Assembly (NCBI GenBank): GCA_041662485.1
Contig: JBAZSJ010000011.1
Location: forward strand, 1-64,000
Source of the DNA: Rariglobus sp041662485
GTDB taxonomy: Bacteria > Verrucomicrobiota > Verrucomicrobiia > Opitutales > Opitutaceae
Direction of reading: 5' to 3'
Length of the DNA: 64,000 nt
Position numbers and translations under genes: made by a program. The notes beneath the pieces are model-generated. The model saw nothing but the letters and a program-made list of their open reading frames with translations, did not search any database and was not told the DNA's origin. Shown here piece after piece: positions 26,252-34,426 of the stretch. Numbering within the stretch: the stretch's first letter is position 1; each line of letters begins with the position of its first letter.

Positions 26252-27328
26252 TCAGTGCCCGGCGTCGAGGTCGCCGGGTTTGAGCAGGGCGGCGAAGGGG
26301 GCTTTGTTGGCGGCCTTCATGTAGGCTTCGACCGCGGCGATGCTGCCGTCGGCGACGCGGGCCTGGAGGCTTTGGTCCATCGTGATCATGCCGTCGGCGC
26401 CGCCGCCTTCGATGAGCGCGCGGATGTTGTTGATCTGGCCGCTGCGGATGGTGTTGGGCAGCGCCTCGTGCTGGAGGAGGATCTCGTGGACGGCGCAGCG
26501 GCCCTTGGGGAGGCGTTTGCAGAGGAGCTGGGAAACGACGCCGGCGAGGCAGCTCGCGAGCATGACGCGCACCTGGTTTTGCTCGTCGGCGGGAAAGGCG
26601 TTGATGATGCGGTCGATGGTCTTCGGGGCGTTGTTGGTGTGGAGCGTGCCGAAGACGAGCATGCCCATGCTGGCGCAGCCGAGGGCGAGCTTGATGGTCT
26701 CGAGTTCGCGCATCTCGCCGACGAGAAGGATGTCGGGGTCGTGGCGCATGGCGCCCTTGAGCGCGGCGGCGAAGGAGCCGGTGTGCTCGCCGACCTCGCG
26801 GTGGACGATGGTGGATTTCTTGTTCTGGTGAACGAACTCGATGGGATCCTCGATGGTGATGATGTGGCGCGACGAGGTCGCGTTGATGTGGTCGATCATT
26901 GCGGCGAGCGTGGTGGACTTGCCGCTGCCGGTCGGGCCGGTGACGAGGACGAGACCCTCCTGAAGGTTGCACAGTTTTTTGAGCGCGGGCGGGAGGTTGA
27001 GGTCGTCGAAGGAGAGGATTTTCGTGGGGATCTGGCGGAAGACGGCGGCCTGGCCCCAGTGGTTGTAGAGGTAGTTGCCGCGGAAACGGGCGACGCCGGG
27101 GATTTCGTGGGCGAGGTCGAGGTCCTTTTTTTCAAGGAACTGCTTCCAGCGGGCGGGCGGACAGATTTCCTCGAGGAGGACGGTCATTTTTTCGGCGGTG
27201 ACCGGGGTGTCGCCGATGGGCGTGAGGTTGCCGGAGATGCGGGACTTGGGAGGCAGGCCGACGGTGAGGTGCAGGTCGGAGCCGCCTTTTTCGAGCATGA
27301 AGCGGAGGAGGGTGTCGATGGCGGCCAT
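26252..27328 (-). CDS. pilT: Type IV pilus retraction ATPase PilT
   Basis: Hexameric secretion-superfamily ATPase of 358 aa that powers pilus retraction. N-terminal PAS-like domain with SDLHLTVGLPP; Walker A GPTGSGKSTT; Asp box ITIEDPIEFVH; Walker B DILLVGEMRELET; His box FGTLHTNNAPKTIDRI. The C-terminus contains a VARVADGSIAAV-like end in place of the canonical AIRNLIRE motif. A second PilT-like gene lies upstream on the same strand (27486-28937). No pilin genes are adjacent. Confidence 0.9.
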   Translation of the reverse strand: MAAIDTLLRFMLEKGGSDLHLTVGLPPKSRISGNLTPIGDTPVTAEKMTVLLEEICPPARWKQFLEKKDLDLAHEIPGVARFRGNYLYNHWGQAAVFRQIPTKILSFDDLNLPPALKKLCNLQEGLVLVTGPTGSGKSTTLAAMIDHINATSSRHIITIEDPIEFVHQNKKSTIVHREVGEHTGSFAAALKGAMRHDPDILLVGEMRELETIKLALGCASMGMLVFGTLHTNNAPKTIDRIINAFPADEQNQVRVMLASCLAGVVSQLLCKRLPKGRCAVHEILLQHEALPNTIRSGQINNIRALIEGGGADGMITMDQSLQARVADGSIAAVEAYMKAANKAPFAALLKPGDLDAGH

Positions 27329-27485
27329 GGCGGAAAAAGGCGGAGTTAAGAAGGAAGGATGAAGGTGGGCGGAGGCTGGAATCGTTCTCGTTCTTCGTTC
27401 TCTTAATCATTCTTGGTTCGGCTTCGGAAGTGGAGAACGAGAACGATTAAGAGAACGAGAAAGATTATATGGCAGGTCGGACGGG
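27329..27485. repeat. Hairpin-forming spacer between the two PilT-type genes
   Basis: This AC/GT-biased spacer contains an 18-bp inverted repeat, CGTTCTCTTAATCATTCT at 27396-27413 and its near reverse complement at 27440-27457 (one mismatch). Both lie in a run of repeated GTTCTC and GAGAAC words. It may lower read-through between the two ATPase genes, but no U-run marks it as a standard terminator. Confidence 0.4.
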
Positions 27486-28937
27486 TCAGGTGATCTTCGC
27501 CTTGATCATGCGGGAGGCGACGTTCTGGCGGGCGGTTTCGGCGGAGATGAGGCCCTTTTGGTAGAGGTCGAAGACGACGTTTTCCATGAGGCACATGCCT
27601 TCGCGGACGCCGGTTTCGAGGACGTTGCGCAGACCTTGGGTTTTGCCGTCGCGGATGAGGGCGACGACGGCGGAATTGGCGACGAGCAGTTCGCAGGCGA
27701 GGACGAGGCCGCCCTCGGTGGAGGGGAGGAGGCGTTGGCAAAGAATGCCGCGGAGACTCTCGGAAACACTGGCGCGGATCTGGGACTGCTGGGAGGGCGG
27801 GAAGACGTCGAGGAGGCGGTTGAGCGTGGTGGCGGCGTCGCTGGTGTGCATGGTGCCGATCACGAGGTGACCGGTTTCGCTGGCAGTGATAGCCATCTCG
27901 ATGGTTTCGAGGTCGCGGAGTTCGCCGATGACGATGACATCGGGGTCCTCGCGAAGGGCGCCTTTAAGCGCGGAGGCGAAGCTGGCGGTGTGCGCGCCGA
28001 CCTCGCGCTGGGTGAGGTTGCAGCGTTGGGAGGGTTGAACGACCTCGACGGGGTCCTCGACGGTGATGATGTGGTCCTGACGGGTGGCGTTGAGTTCGGC
28101 GACGAGGGCGGCGAGGGTGGTGGTCTTGCCGGAGCCGACGGGGCCGGTGACGAGGATGAGGCCGTTGTGGTAGTTGAGGAGTTTCTTGACGGCATCGAGG
28201 CTGCGCAGGCCGAGTTCGTTCAGGAGGGGAACGCGCGCGGGGACCATGCGGTAGGAACCGGCGGCGCCGCCCTTGTGAAACATGAGGTTCACGCGGTAGC
28301 GGTCGCCCTTGTCGAGGGCCAAGGCGTAGTCGAGATCGCGTTGCTCTTGGAAAAGCGTGCGTTGTTCGGGAGTGAGCAGCGCGAGGTTGAGACGCAGGGC
28401 CTCGTCGGCGGTGAGACGGTGTTCGCCGAGCGGGACGAGGGCGCGGTTTTGGCGGATGAAGGGGCGGGTGCCGGCGGAGAGATGGAGATCGCTGGCGCCG
28501 TAGCGGGCGGAGTCGCGCAGAAGTTTGCGCATGGCGGCGGCGAGGGCCGCGTCTTCCATCGCACCGACCATCTCGAAAGGCATGCCGGGGAGTTTGGGCG
28601 GACCGTCCGCTGCGGAGGCTGCCATGAAGGGCGGTGCGGTGACGCCGCCGGGGGTGAGGGATCGGGGTGGCGCGGATTTGGGCGGGGCTGTGTCCGGCGC
28701 GGCGAAAGGATCGTCGGCGGGAGGACCGGATTTACCTTTGCTGAAAGCGATCCCGGCGACCTTTTCCAAGGTGGCGAGGTGCTCATCGTCGAGATGGCCG
28801 TCGTCGATCAACTTTTGGGCAAAGTCCATCAGGTCGGCCTGTTCGCCGAGGGCAGCACGGACGGCGGAGGCTTGTTCAAGGGTGAAAAGGGCCTGATCGA
28901 GGCCGAGTCGGACCAGCCAGCGAATCTCGTTTGTCAT
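27486..28937 (-). CDS. PilT/PilU-like twitching ATPase with an extra N-terminal region
   Basis: ATPase of 483 aa. Residues 1-75 form a helical domain (IRWLVRLGLDQALFTLEQAS) and 80-130 a Pro/Ala linker. The PilT core follows: SDLHLSAGTRPF, Walker A GPVGSGKTTT, VEDPVEVVQPSQ, Walker B DVIVIGELRDLETIE, His box IGTMHTSDAATTLNRL. The start at 28937 (MTNEIRWLV) begins the folded region; an open frame extends 16 codons upstream. The core resembles the PilT at 26252, so the pair may be a PilT/PilU-type set. The N-terminal domain resembles the helical region that precedes some GspE/PilB-type ATPases. Confidence 0.82.
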   Translation of the reverse strand: MTNEIRWLVRLGLDQALFTLEQASAVRAALGEQADLMDFAQKLIDDGHLDDEHLATLEKVAGIAFSKGKSGPPADDPFAAPDTAPPKSAPPRSLTPGGVTAPPFMAASAADGPPKLPGMPFEMVGAMEDAALAAAMRKLLRDSARYGASDLHLSAGTRPFIRQNRALVPLGEHRLTADEALRLNLALLTPEQRTLFQEQRDLDYALALDKGDRYRVNLMFHKGGAAGSYRMVPARVPLLNELGLRSLDAVKKLLNYHNGLILVTGPVGSGKTTTLAALVAELNATRQDHIITVEDPVEVVQPSQRCNLTQREVGAHTASFASALKGALREDPDVIVIGELRDLETIEMAITASETGHLVIGTMHTSDAATTLNRLLDVFPPSQQSQIRASVSESLRGILCQRLLPSTEGGLVLACELLVANSAVVALIRDGKTQGLRNVLETGVREGMCLMENVVFDLYQKGLISAETARQNVASRMIKAKIT

Positions 28938-29047
28938 AAGAAGAATATGGCCGGAGCCGGATTCAGGCCAGTGTGCAAACGGCATGGGCGGTAGCCAAGC
29001 GCGAAGCGAGGAACCAGGTGATACTCCGGACGGTCCATGGGGACATT

Positions 29048-29455
29048 ATGAGCACCAAACTATCATTAAAAATCATTCGGGCCGCGGCTTTGGCCGGGCT
29101 GACGTCGGTCGCGGTCACGCAATCGGGATGTCTGCTTGTGGCTGCCGGCGCGGTCGCAGGTGCGGGCGCGGTGGTTTATGTGCGCGGTGAACTGCAGGCC
29201 TCGCTGGACAGCGGTTACGAGTCGGTCAAAAAAGCGACGAACCGCGCGATCGACCAGCTGCAGTTCAAGAAGATCAGCGAGTCAAAGGATGCGCTTAAGG
29301 ATGTGCTGATTGCACGGACAGCGGACGATACGAAGGTTGAAATCACCATTATCAAGGTCTCCGAAGTGCTTACAAAGGTGGAGATCCGCGTGGGGGTTTT
29401 TGGCGACCAGGCGGTTTCGATGACGATCTTGGAAAAGATCAAAAAGGGACTGTGA
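29048..29455 (+). CDS. DUF3568-family lipoprotein
   Basis: Small lipoprotein of 135 aa. The signal peptide ends at the lipobox TQSGC, immediately followed by the Gly/Ala-rich family block LLVAAGAVAGAGAVVYVRGE. The remainder is a short alpha/beta domain. DUF3568 proteins have no assigned function. The gene is convergent with the VOC-protein gene and their 3' ends overlap by 17 bp. Confidence 0.75.
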   Translation: MSTKLSLKIIRAAALAGLTSVAVTQSGCLLVAAGAVAGAGAVVYVRGELQASLDSGYESVKKATNRAIDQLQFKKISESKDALKDVLIARTADDTKVEITIIKVSEVLTKVEIRVGVFGDQAVSMTILEKIKKGL

Positions 29456-30239
29456 GCGGCACAAGATCGACGCTCAGGCCGGCCGGGTCGGTCAACGTGC
29501 GGGGAGCGTCGAGATTGCGCAGGGCGATCTCGATGCGCTCCAAGCCGGCGTAAACGTAAGGATAATCGCCGGAGGGTGAGGAACGGCCCCAAGTGTTGAC
29601 CGCGACGTGGTGGTGGTAGCCGTCCGCGCCGAGGAAGAGCGCGCCGGGATAGTCGCGGGTGGTCACGGCGAGGCCGAGTTGGCCGGCGTAAAACGACTCG
29701 GCGGCGGCGAGCGAACTTGTCCGCAGGTGGATGTGTCCGATCACGGTGCCGGCGGGCAGTCCGGCGGCGCGGGCGTCGGGCGCGGTGGCCAGCAACGCGC
29801 CGGTCTCGAGCGCGCGGGTGAACATCACGAGTTTGCCGTCGGCGGAATGCCACGTTTCGCGAGGACGGTCGGCGTAGAGTTCGAGGCCGTTGCCGTCGGG
29901 ATCTTCGAGGTAGATCGCCTCGCTCACGCCGTGGTCCGAGAGGCCGTGGATCGGCGTGCGGGTTTCGGCCAGGCGGAGCAGCACGCGGGCGAGCGATCGG
30001 CGGTCGGGCACGAGCAGCGCGAGATGAAAGAGGCCGGGAACGCCCGGCGGTTTGGGCAGGGCACCCGGGGTTTCCACGAGCGTGAGCAACGGCTCCACAC
30101 CGCCCGGTGCATGGAGCGCGAGCGTGCGGCCGACCGACGCGCCCGGCACCAGACCGAGCACGCCGGCGTAGAAGGCCTGCGCGCGGTCGAGGTCGGCGAC
30201 GCGCAGGCGTGCGGAGCGGAGTTGCAGGGTGGGAGTCAT
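29439..30239 (-). CDS. VOC-family (glyoxalase/extradiol dioxygenase) protein
   Basis: Protein of 266 aa with two vicinal-oxygen-chelate modules. Module 1 (about 5-130) contains DLDRAQAFYAGVLGL and EDPDGNGLELYADRP. Module 2 (160-260) contains GHIHLRTSSLAAAESFYAGQ. The layout matches CatE-like catechol 2,3-dioxygenases. The metal ligands would be the His in IGHIHL, a later His and a Glu. It is followed on the same strand, 12 bp upstream of its start, by the azoreductase-like gene, so the Rrf2-regulated quinone/azo reductase and this protein may act together on aromatic or electrophilic compounds. Confidence 0.82.
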   Translation of the reverse strand: MTPTLQLRSARLRVADLDRAQAFYAGVLGLVPGASVGRTLALHAPGGVEPLLTLVETPGALPKPPGVPGLFHLALLVPDRRSLARVLLRLAETRTPIHGLSDHGVSEAIYLEDPDGNGLELYADRPRETWHSADGKLVMFTRALETGALLATAPDARAAGLPAGTVIGHIHLRTSSLAAAESFYAGQLGLAVTTRDYPGALFLGADGYHHHVAVNTWGRSSPSGDYPYVYAGLERIEIALRNLDAPRTLTDPAGLSVDLVPLTVPF

Positions 30240-30251
30240 GGATGGATCGGC

Positions 30252-30875
30252 TCAGGCGGCCGCGAGGGCTTGGGTCGCGGCGGAGGCTTCGGCGAGGGCT
30301 TGCGTGCGGACGTCGTCACCTTGGTTGAGGCTGTGCGCATAGACAAACGTGACGTCGGTGAGGCCGATGAAGCCGAGGACGGCGCGCAGGTAGGGTTCGA
30401 GGAAGTTGTAGCCGCCGAACGCGCTGGTGGGGCGGAAGTCGCTCCCGCTGGCGACCAGCACGGTGACGCGCTTGCCGGTGACGAGGCCCGCGAAACCGGC
30501 GTCGGTTTTTGCGAACGTGCGTCCGAAGCGGACGACCTGGTCGATCCACGCCTTCAGGTTGGCGGGGATGGAGAGGTTGTAGATCGGCGTGGTGATCAGG
30601 AGCTCGCTGGCGGAGAGAAGTTCTTCCACGTAACGGTCGGAGACCGTGATGGTTTCGCGTGCGGCGCTCGAGTGGCCGGCGGGAGGCGTGAGGGCGCCTT
30701 CGATCCAGGCTTCGGAGACGAAGGGCGGAGGGTTTTTGCCGAGGTCGTGCGAGATCACTCGACCGCCGGCGTGGCGGGATTGCCAGGTGGAAAGGAACTC
30801 TTCGCCGAGTTTGCGGCTGTGGGAACGTTCGCTGCGTGGGCTGGCGTCGAGGTGGAGGAGGGTGGATGTGCTCAT
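30252..30875 (-). CDS. FMN-dependent NADH:quinone/azo oxidoreductase (AzoR-like)
   Basis: Flavodoxin-like reductase of 207 aa. The FMN-binding N-terminus reads LLHLDASPRSERSHSRKL. A central block TTPIYNLSIPANLKAWIDQV is followed by VRFGRTFAKT, as in AzoR. The start at 30875 is the first ATG that gives this N-terminus. A perfect-arm palindrome GTAACCA-ATA-TGGTTAC lies 43 bp upstream and matches the site before the Rrf2-type regulator gene. Induction under quinone or electrophile stress through that regulator is the likely mode. Confidence 0.88.
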   Translation of the reverse strand: MSTSTLLHLDASPRSERSHSRKLGEEFLSTWQSRHAGGRVISHDLGKNPPPFVSEAWIEGALTPPAGHSSAARETITVSDRYVEELLSASELLITTPIYNLSIPANLKAWIDQVVRFGRTFAKTDAGFAGLVTGKRVTVLVASGSDFRPTSAFGGYNFLEPYLRAVLGFIGLTDVTFVYAHSLNQGDDVRTQALAEASAATQALAAA

Positions 30876-30917
30876 GGGTGGTGGTGGTTTAGCTAATGGT
30901 TGTGGTTCGGTTTTTAA

Positions 30918-30934
30918 GTAACCAATATGGTTAC
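30918..30934. promoter_or_regulatory. Rrf2-type operator GTAACCA-ATA-TGGTTAC
   Basis: A 17-bp inverted repeat with perfect 7-bp arms around a 3-bp centre, upstream of the azoreductase-like gene. A second copy with one arm mismatch lies at 31396 upstream of the Rrf2-family gene, marking both as targets of that regulator. Confidence 0.8.
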
Positions 30935-30952
30935 AAAATAGTGCAAAATGCA

Positions 30953-31387
30953 TCAGTGTTTGCCGGTGCAAACGGGCTTGAGCTGCTGGTGGACGTCTTC
31001 GAGCGAGATGCGCGCGAGTTCGGCCTCCATGCTGGTCTGGGCCTTGAAAAAGGCGGTGCGCAGGATGGTCTCGATGCGGGCGCCGACAGGGCACTTGTGG
31101 TTGGGAGTGAACCGGTCGAGGCCGTGGTCTGGCTGGGGCTCGACCGCGCGGTAGATGTCCAAGAGGGTGATATTGGCCGGTGCGCTGGCTAGGCCGAAGC
31201 CGCCGCCGACACCTTTGTGCCCAACGACGAGACGGGCTTTGACGAGGGCGGAAAGCAGCCGGCGGATGACGACCGGGTTGGTGTCCACGCTGGACGCGAT
31301 CTCGGCGGACGTGACCTGCGCGCCCGCCTTATAGGCGAGGTAGGCGAGCACGTGAACGCTGACGGCGAAGCGGGAGTTTCCGGTCAT
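30953..31387 (-). CDS. Rrf2-family transcriptional regulator
   Basis: Regulator of 144 aa. Winged helix at about 1-80: RFAVSVHVLAYLAYKAG, then VTSAEIASSVDTNPVVIRRL. Cysteines are at CPVGARIE and near the C-terminus (PVCTGKH); it lacks the three-Cys Fe-S cluster of IscR, resembling the YwnA/YwgB type that senses electrophiles through single cysteines. Matching palindromes precede this gene (31396) and the azoreductase-like gene (30918), so it probably autoregulates and represses the reductase. Confidence 0.88.
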   Translation of the reverse strand: MTGNSRFAVSVHVLAYLAYKAGAQVTSAEIASSVDTNPVVIRRLLSALVKARLVVGHKGVGGGFGLASAPANITLLDIYRAVEPQPDHGLDRFTPNHKCPVGARIETILRTAFFKAQTSMEAELARISLEDVHQQLKPVCTGKH

Positions 31388-31395
31388 TGGTTTAT

Positions 31396-31412
31396 GTAAC
31401 CAGTATTGTTAC
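31396..31412. promoter_or_regulatory. Rrf2-type operator GTAACCA-GTA-TTGTTAC
   Basis: Second copy of the 17-bp inverted repeat (one mismatch between arms), 8 bp upstream of the Rrf2-family start codon. It would cover the transcription start and so supports autorepression. Confidence 0.78.
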
Positions 31413-31522
31413 GATATGCGGAAATTGTCAAGCGCAGTTTCATTTTGGAGGTGGCATGGACCCATATACGGGGTTGCAAAGCCGGGCATTTCGGGGAGTC
31501 TGGACCTTTAACCCGTTCATTC

Positions 31523-33196
31523 ATGCTACGAAAGATTATCACGAAGCTGCGCGACACGTTCGCCGCTTCGCCCAAGGCCAAGCCGGTGACGTCCGACGGC
31601 CATCCCGCTTACAGCAAGGCCAAGTCCGCCGCTCCCCGTTCTGACGCGCATCCGCGCGACCGTGGTCCGAAACAAGGTGGCCATCCCGCCGGCAACAAGC
31701 CCGCCCACGGCGGCGGTCGCAATCAAGGCCACGGTTCGCAGGGATCGCAGGGTCGCGGTGGCCACGAAGGCTCGCGTCCGCGTAACGACCAGGCCCCGCG
31801 CGCCGATCATGGCCCGCGCAAAGATTTCGCTCCCCGCAACGACCACGCTCCTCGGAGCGGTGGAAGTCACGGCGGTTCACATTTGAGCCGCGGCGCCAAG
31901 CCCGAGCGGCCGGTCATCGACCAGTCGTTCGACGGCCCGAGTCGTGCGGCCATCAAGCCGGTGTCGGCGGTGGTGATCCCTCCGCAGGACAACGCGTTTT
32001 CCAAGCTCGGCCTCAACGATGCGATCGCGTTTGGCGTGGCGGAAATGGGCTATGCCGAGCCCACGCCGATCCAGACGCAGGCGATTCCCGTGATTCTCTC
32101 GGGCAAGGACGTGATCGGCTCCGCGCAGACCGGCACAGGCAAGACCGCGGCGTTTGCGCTGCCGATCATCCACAAGCTCGGCGCGCACGGCAAAATGCGC
32201 GTGCTTGTTCTCGAACCCACGCGCGAACTCGCGTTGCAGGTCGAGGAGGCCGTCCAGAAGTTTTCCAAATACACCGACATCACCGCGACCGTCGTTTACG
32301 GCGGCGTCGGCTACGGCAAGCAGCGCGACGATCTGCGCCGCGGCGTCGATGTCCTCGCGGCCACGCCGGGACGTCTGCTCGACCACATGGAGCAGGGCGA
32401 CGTGAAGCTGGGCGACATCGAGATCCTCGTTCTCGACGAGGTGGACCGCATGCTCGACATGGGCTTCCTGCCCGACGTGAAGCGCATCATCCAGAAATGT
32501 CCGCAGGCGCGTCAGACGCTGTTCTTCAGCGCCACGATGCCGCCCGAGCTGGCGCAGCTTTCGAGCTGGGCGCTGCGCGAGCCGGTGGAGATCAAGATCG
32601 GCCAGCGCCGCTCGCCCGCCGAGACGATCGCGCACGCGTTCTATCCGGCGGTCGCCTCGCAGAAATTCGACCTGCTGATCGAGCTGCTTCGCCGCACCGA
32701 GTTCAAGAGCATCATCATTTTCACGCGCACCAAGATGGGCGCCGACCGCATCGCGCACCGCCTCCAGGCGGAGAAACATTCCGTCGGCGTCATTCACTCC
32801 GACCGCAGCCAGCGCGAGCGCGTCGAGGCGTTGCAAGGGTTCAAGGACGGCAAGTTCGAGGTGCTTGTCGCCACCGACATCGCGGCGCGCGGTCTCGACA
32901 TCGCCGGCGTGTCGCACGTCATCAACTACGACGTGCCGGAGAATCCCGAGGACTACGTCCATCGCATCGGCCGCACCGGTCGTGCTCATGCTTCGGGTGA
33001 TGCGTTTACGCTGGTGACCGAGGACGACGTGCGCGACGCCCGTTCCATCGAGCGCTTCATCGGCGCGACGATCGAGCGCAAAAAGCTCGACGGTTTCCCT
33101 TACGTTTATTCGGCGCTCTTCGACGAGAAGGCGCTCGCCGAGGCCGCCGCTCCCGCTCCGCCCAAGAGCCGCCTCATGCGCGGCGCGCGGCGCTGA
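31523..33196 (+). CDS. DEAD-box RNA helicase with a long disordered basic N-terminus
   Basis: RhlE-like helicase of 557 aa that remodels RNA. Residues 1-150 are low-complexity, rich in Gly, Arg, His, Asn and Pro (RNQGHGSQGSQGRGG and similar). The core then shows the Q motif FSKLGLNDAI...PTPIQTQAIP, motif I AQTGTGKT, Ia PTRELALQ, II DEVD in VLDEVDRMLDMGF (Asp rather than Ala at the third position of DEAD), III SATMP, V ATDIAARGLDI, VI HRIGRTGR. The start at 31523 (MLRKIITKLRD) was chosen over an upstream in-frame start lacking homology. A terminator follows at 33218. Confidence 0.93.
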   Translation: MLRKIITKLRDTFAASPKAKPVTSDGHPAYSKAKSAAPRSDAHPRDRGPKQGGHPAGNKPAHGGGRNQGHGSQGSQGRGGHEGSRPRNDQAPRADHGPRKDFAPRNDHAPRSGGSHGGSHLSRGAKPERPVIDQSFDGPSRAAIKPVSAVVIPPQDNAFSKLGLNDAIAFGVAEMGYAEPTPIQTQAIPVILSGKDVIGSAQTGTGKTAAFALPIIHKLGAHGKMRVLVLEPTRELALQVEEAVQKFSKYTDITATVVYGGVGYGKQRDDLRRGVDVLAATPGRLLDHMEQGDVKLGDIEILVLDEVDRMLDMGFLPDVKRIIQKCPQARQTLFFSATMPPELAQLSSWALREPVEIKIGQRRSPAETIAHAFYPAVASQKFDLLIELLRRTEFKSIIIFTRTKMGADRIAHRLQAEKHSVGVIHSDRSQRERVEALQGFKDGKFEVLVATDIAARGLDIAGVSHVINYDVPENPEDYVHRIGRTGRAHASGDAFTLVTEDDVRDARSIERFIGATIERKKLDGFPYVYSALFDEKALAEAAAPAPPKSRLMRGARR

Positions 33197-33217
33197 GTTG
33201 CCCGGAGTTTGGACATT

Positions 33218-33252
33218 AAAAAGGCCGGACGAGCAGATCGTCCGGCCTTTTT
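33218..33252. terminator. Bidirectional rho-independent terminator
   Basis: A 15-bp stem AAAAAGGCCGGACGA / TCGTCCGGCCTTTTT with a 5-base loop, flanked by A-run and T-run. It sits between the convergent helicase and aquaporin genes and can serve both strands. Confidence 0.9.
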
Positions 33253-33274
33253 GTTTTTTAAGCGGAGAGACGGC

Positions 33275-33883
33275 TCAATCTTCCGTCAGCGACTTGAAGG
33301 CGAGGGCGGCGGCCGCGCCACCGGCGAGATCGGCGCCGAGATACACCCAGAGCTGGTTGAGGCTTTCGAAGCCCATGGTGAACACGCCGAGGCCGACGGC
33401 GGGATTAAACGCGCCGCCCGAGATGCCGCCAACCGACACGGCGCCCGCCAGCACGGTGAAGCCGATGGCGAGACCGTAGAACGAGTTGCCCGCGGTGCCC
33501 TTGGAGGTTGCGGTCTGGAGCACGACCCAGGCGAGGGCGAAGGTGAAGAGGAACTCGACGACGGCGGATGCGCGCACGCCATGCACGGCGGCGGACGCGT
33601 GGCCGTGGAGTTTCACCACGATGAGGGCGGCGACAAGGCCGGCCGCGAACTGGGCGATCCAGTAGGGGAGGACGTCCTTGGCCGGGCATTTGCCGCGCAG
33701 CCAGACCGCGAGCGTGACCGCCGGATTGAAGTGTCCGCCGGAAATATGTCCGCCGGCGAAGATCATCACGGCGAGCGCCGCGCCGATGGCCAGCGGGGCG
33801 AGCGGGCTGTTGCTGTGCACGGCGTTGCCGACCGTGAAAACGAGGAAGAACGTGCCGATGAACTCGACGATGTATTTTTTCAT
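33275..33883 (-). CDS. Aquaporin / MIP-family channel
   Basis: Membrane channel of 202 aa with six hydrophobic segments and two half-helix NPA motifs: GHFNPAVTLAVWLRG in loop B and GAFNPAVGLGVF in loop E. In water-selective aquaporins the second motif is followed by Arg (NPAR), which forms the selectivity filter. Here Val takes that place, so the filter is probably wider and selectivity cannot be assumed to be water. The length is a little shorter than GlpF-type glycerol channels. Convergent with the helicase gene. Confidence 0.88.
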   Translation of the reverse strand: MKKYIVEFIGTFFLVFTVGNAVHSNSPLAPLAIGAALAVMIFAGGHISGGHFNPAVTLAVWLRGKCPAKDVLPYWIAQFAAGLVAALIVVKLHGHASAAVHGVRASAVVEFLFTFALAWVVLQTATSKGTAGNSFYGLAIGFTVLAGAVSVGGISGGAFNPAVGLGVFTMGFESLNQLWVYLGADLAGGAAAALAFKSLTED

Positions 33884-34032
33884 AAGTGGTTGGGTGGATG
33901 GAGAACCAAGGGCTGTTTGGCCGCGTCCCAGGCGGTCGGCAAGGCCAAGATGAGGCGAGTTCCGGCCAAATGACGCGCAGCCCCGCGCCTTCCCGTCGGC
34001 TAGACTTTGCCTGTCAACCAGCCCGACATCCC

Positions 34033-34380
34033 ATGGCCGAAACCATTTTTAAACCCGAGGAATGCGAGGTCGTTTCCTTTGCTCCGCTGGCGACGATCGG
34101 CGGCTCCGGCATCACCCGCCGCACCCTGTTGGCGACCAGTGGCGGCAAGGTTGTCTTGTTTTCACTGGATGCAGGGCAGGAGATCGCCGAGCACACCAAT
34201 CCGAATCATGCGCTTATCCAGGTGCTGACGGGTTCGCTGAATCTCGTGCTCGACGGCAAGCGACGAGTGCTGGGCCAGGGTGAATTGCTCCACATGCCGC
34301 CGCAGCTCCCTCATGCACTGCGGGCGAACGGATCGACGAGCTTTCTGCTGACACTGCTGTCTCCGGTTACGAATCCGTGA
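34033..34380 (+). CDS. Small cupin-domain protein
   Basis: Single-domain cupin of 115 aa. Beta-barrel motif 1 is about GQEIAEHTNPNHALIQVLTG (metal ligands His in EHTN and NHA, variant spacing) and motif 2 is LHMPPQLPHALRA. No effector or catalytic domain is attached. The start at 34033 gives MAETIFKPEE. Function unknown. It stands 46 bp before the arsR-type gene, but the ArsR-type palindrome at 34406 falls between them, so it is probably outside that operon. Confidence 0.8.
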   Translation: MAETIFKPEECEVVSFAPLATIGGSGITRRTLLATSGGKVVLFSLDAGQEIAEHTNPNHALIQVLTGSLNLVLDGKRRVLGQGELLHMPPQLPHALRANGSTSFLLTLLSPVTNP

Positions 34381-34405
34381 CGTTCGCAGTCGGGGCTTGA
34401 TTTAT

Positions 34406-34421
34406 ATTCCTTAATGGGAAT
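34406..34421. promoter_or_regulatory. ArsR-type operator ATTCC-N6-GGAAT
   Basis: Inverted repeat ATTCCTTAATGGGAAT just upstream of the GTG start of the arsR-type gene at 34427. A TTGATT hexamer precedes it by a few bases. The position fits autorepression of the ars operon. Confidence 0.65.
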
Positions 34422-34426
34422 GTAGT

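Noticed and set aside
27558..28994. 478-codon open frame antisense to the PilT-like ATPase
   Set aside because: The sense strand has all PilT motifs; the antisense frame is low-complexity.
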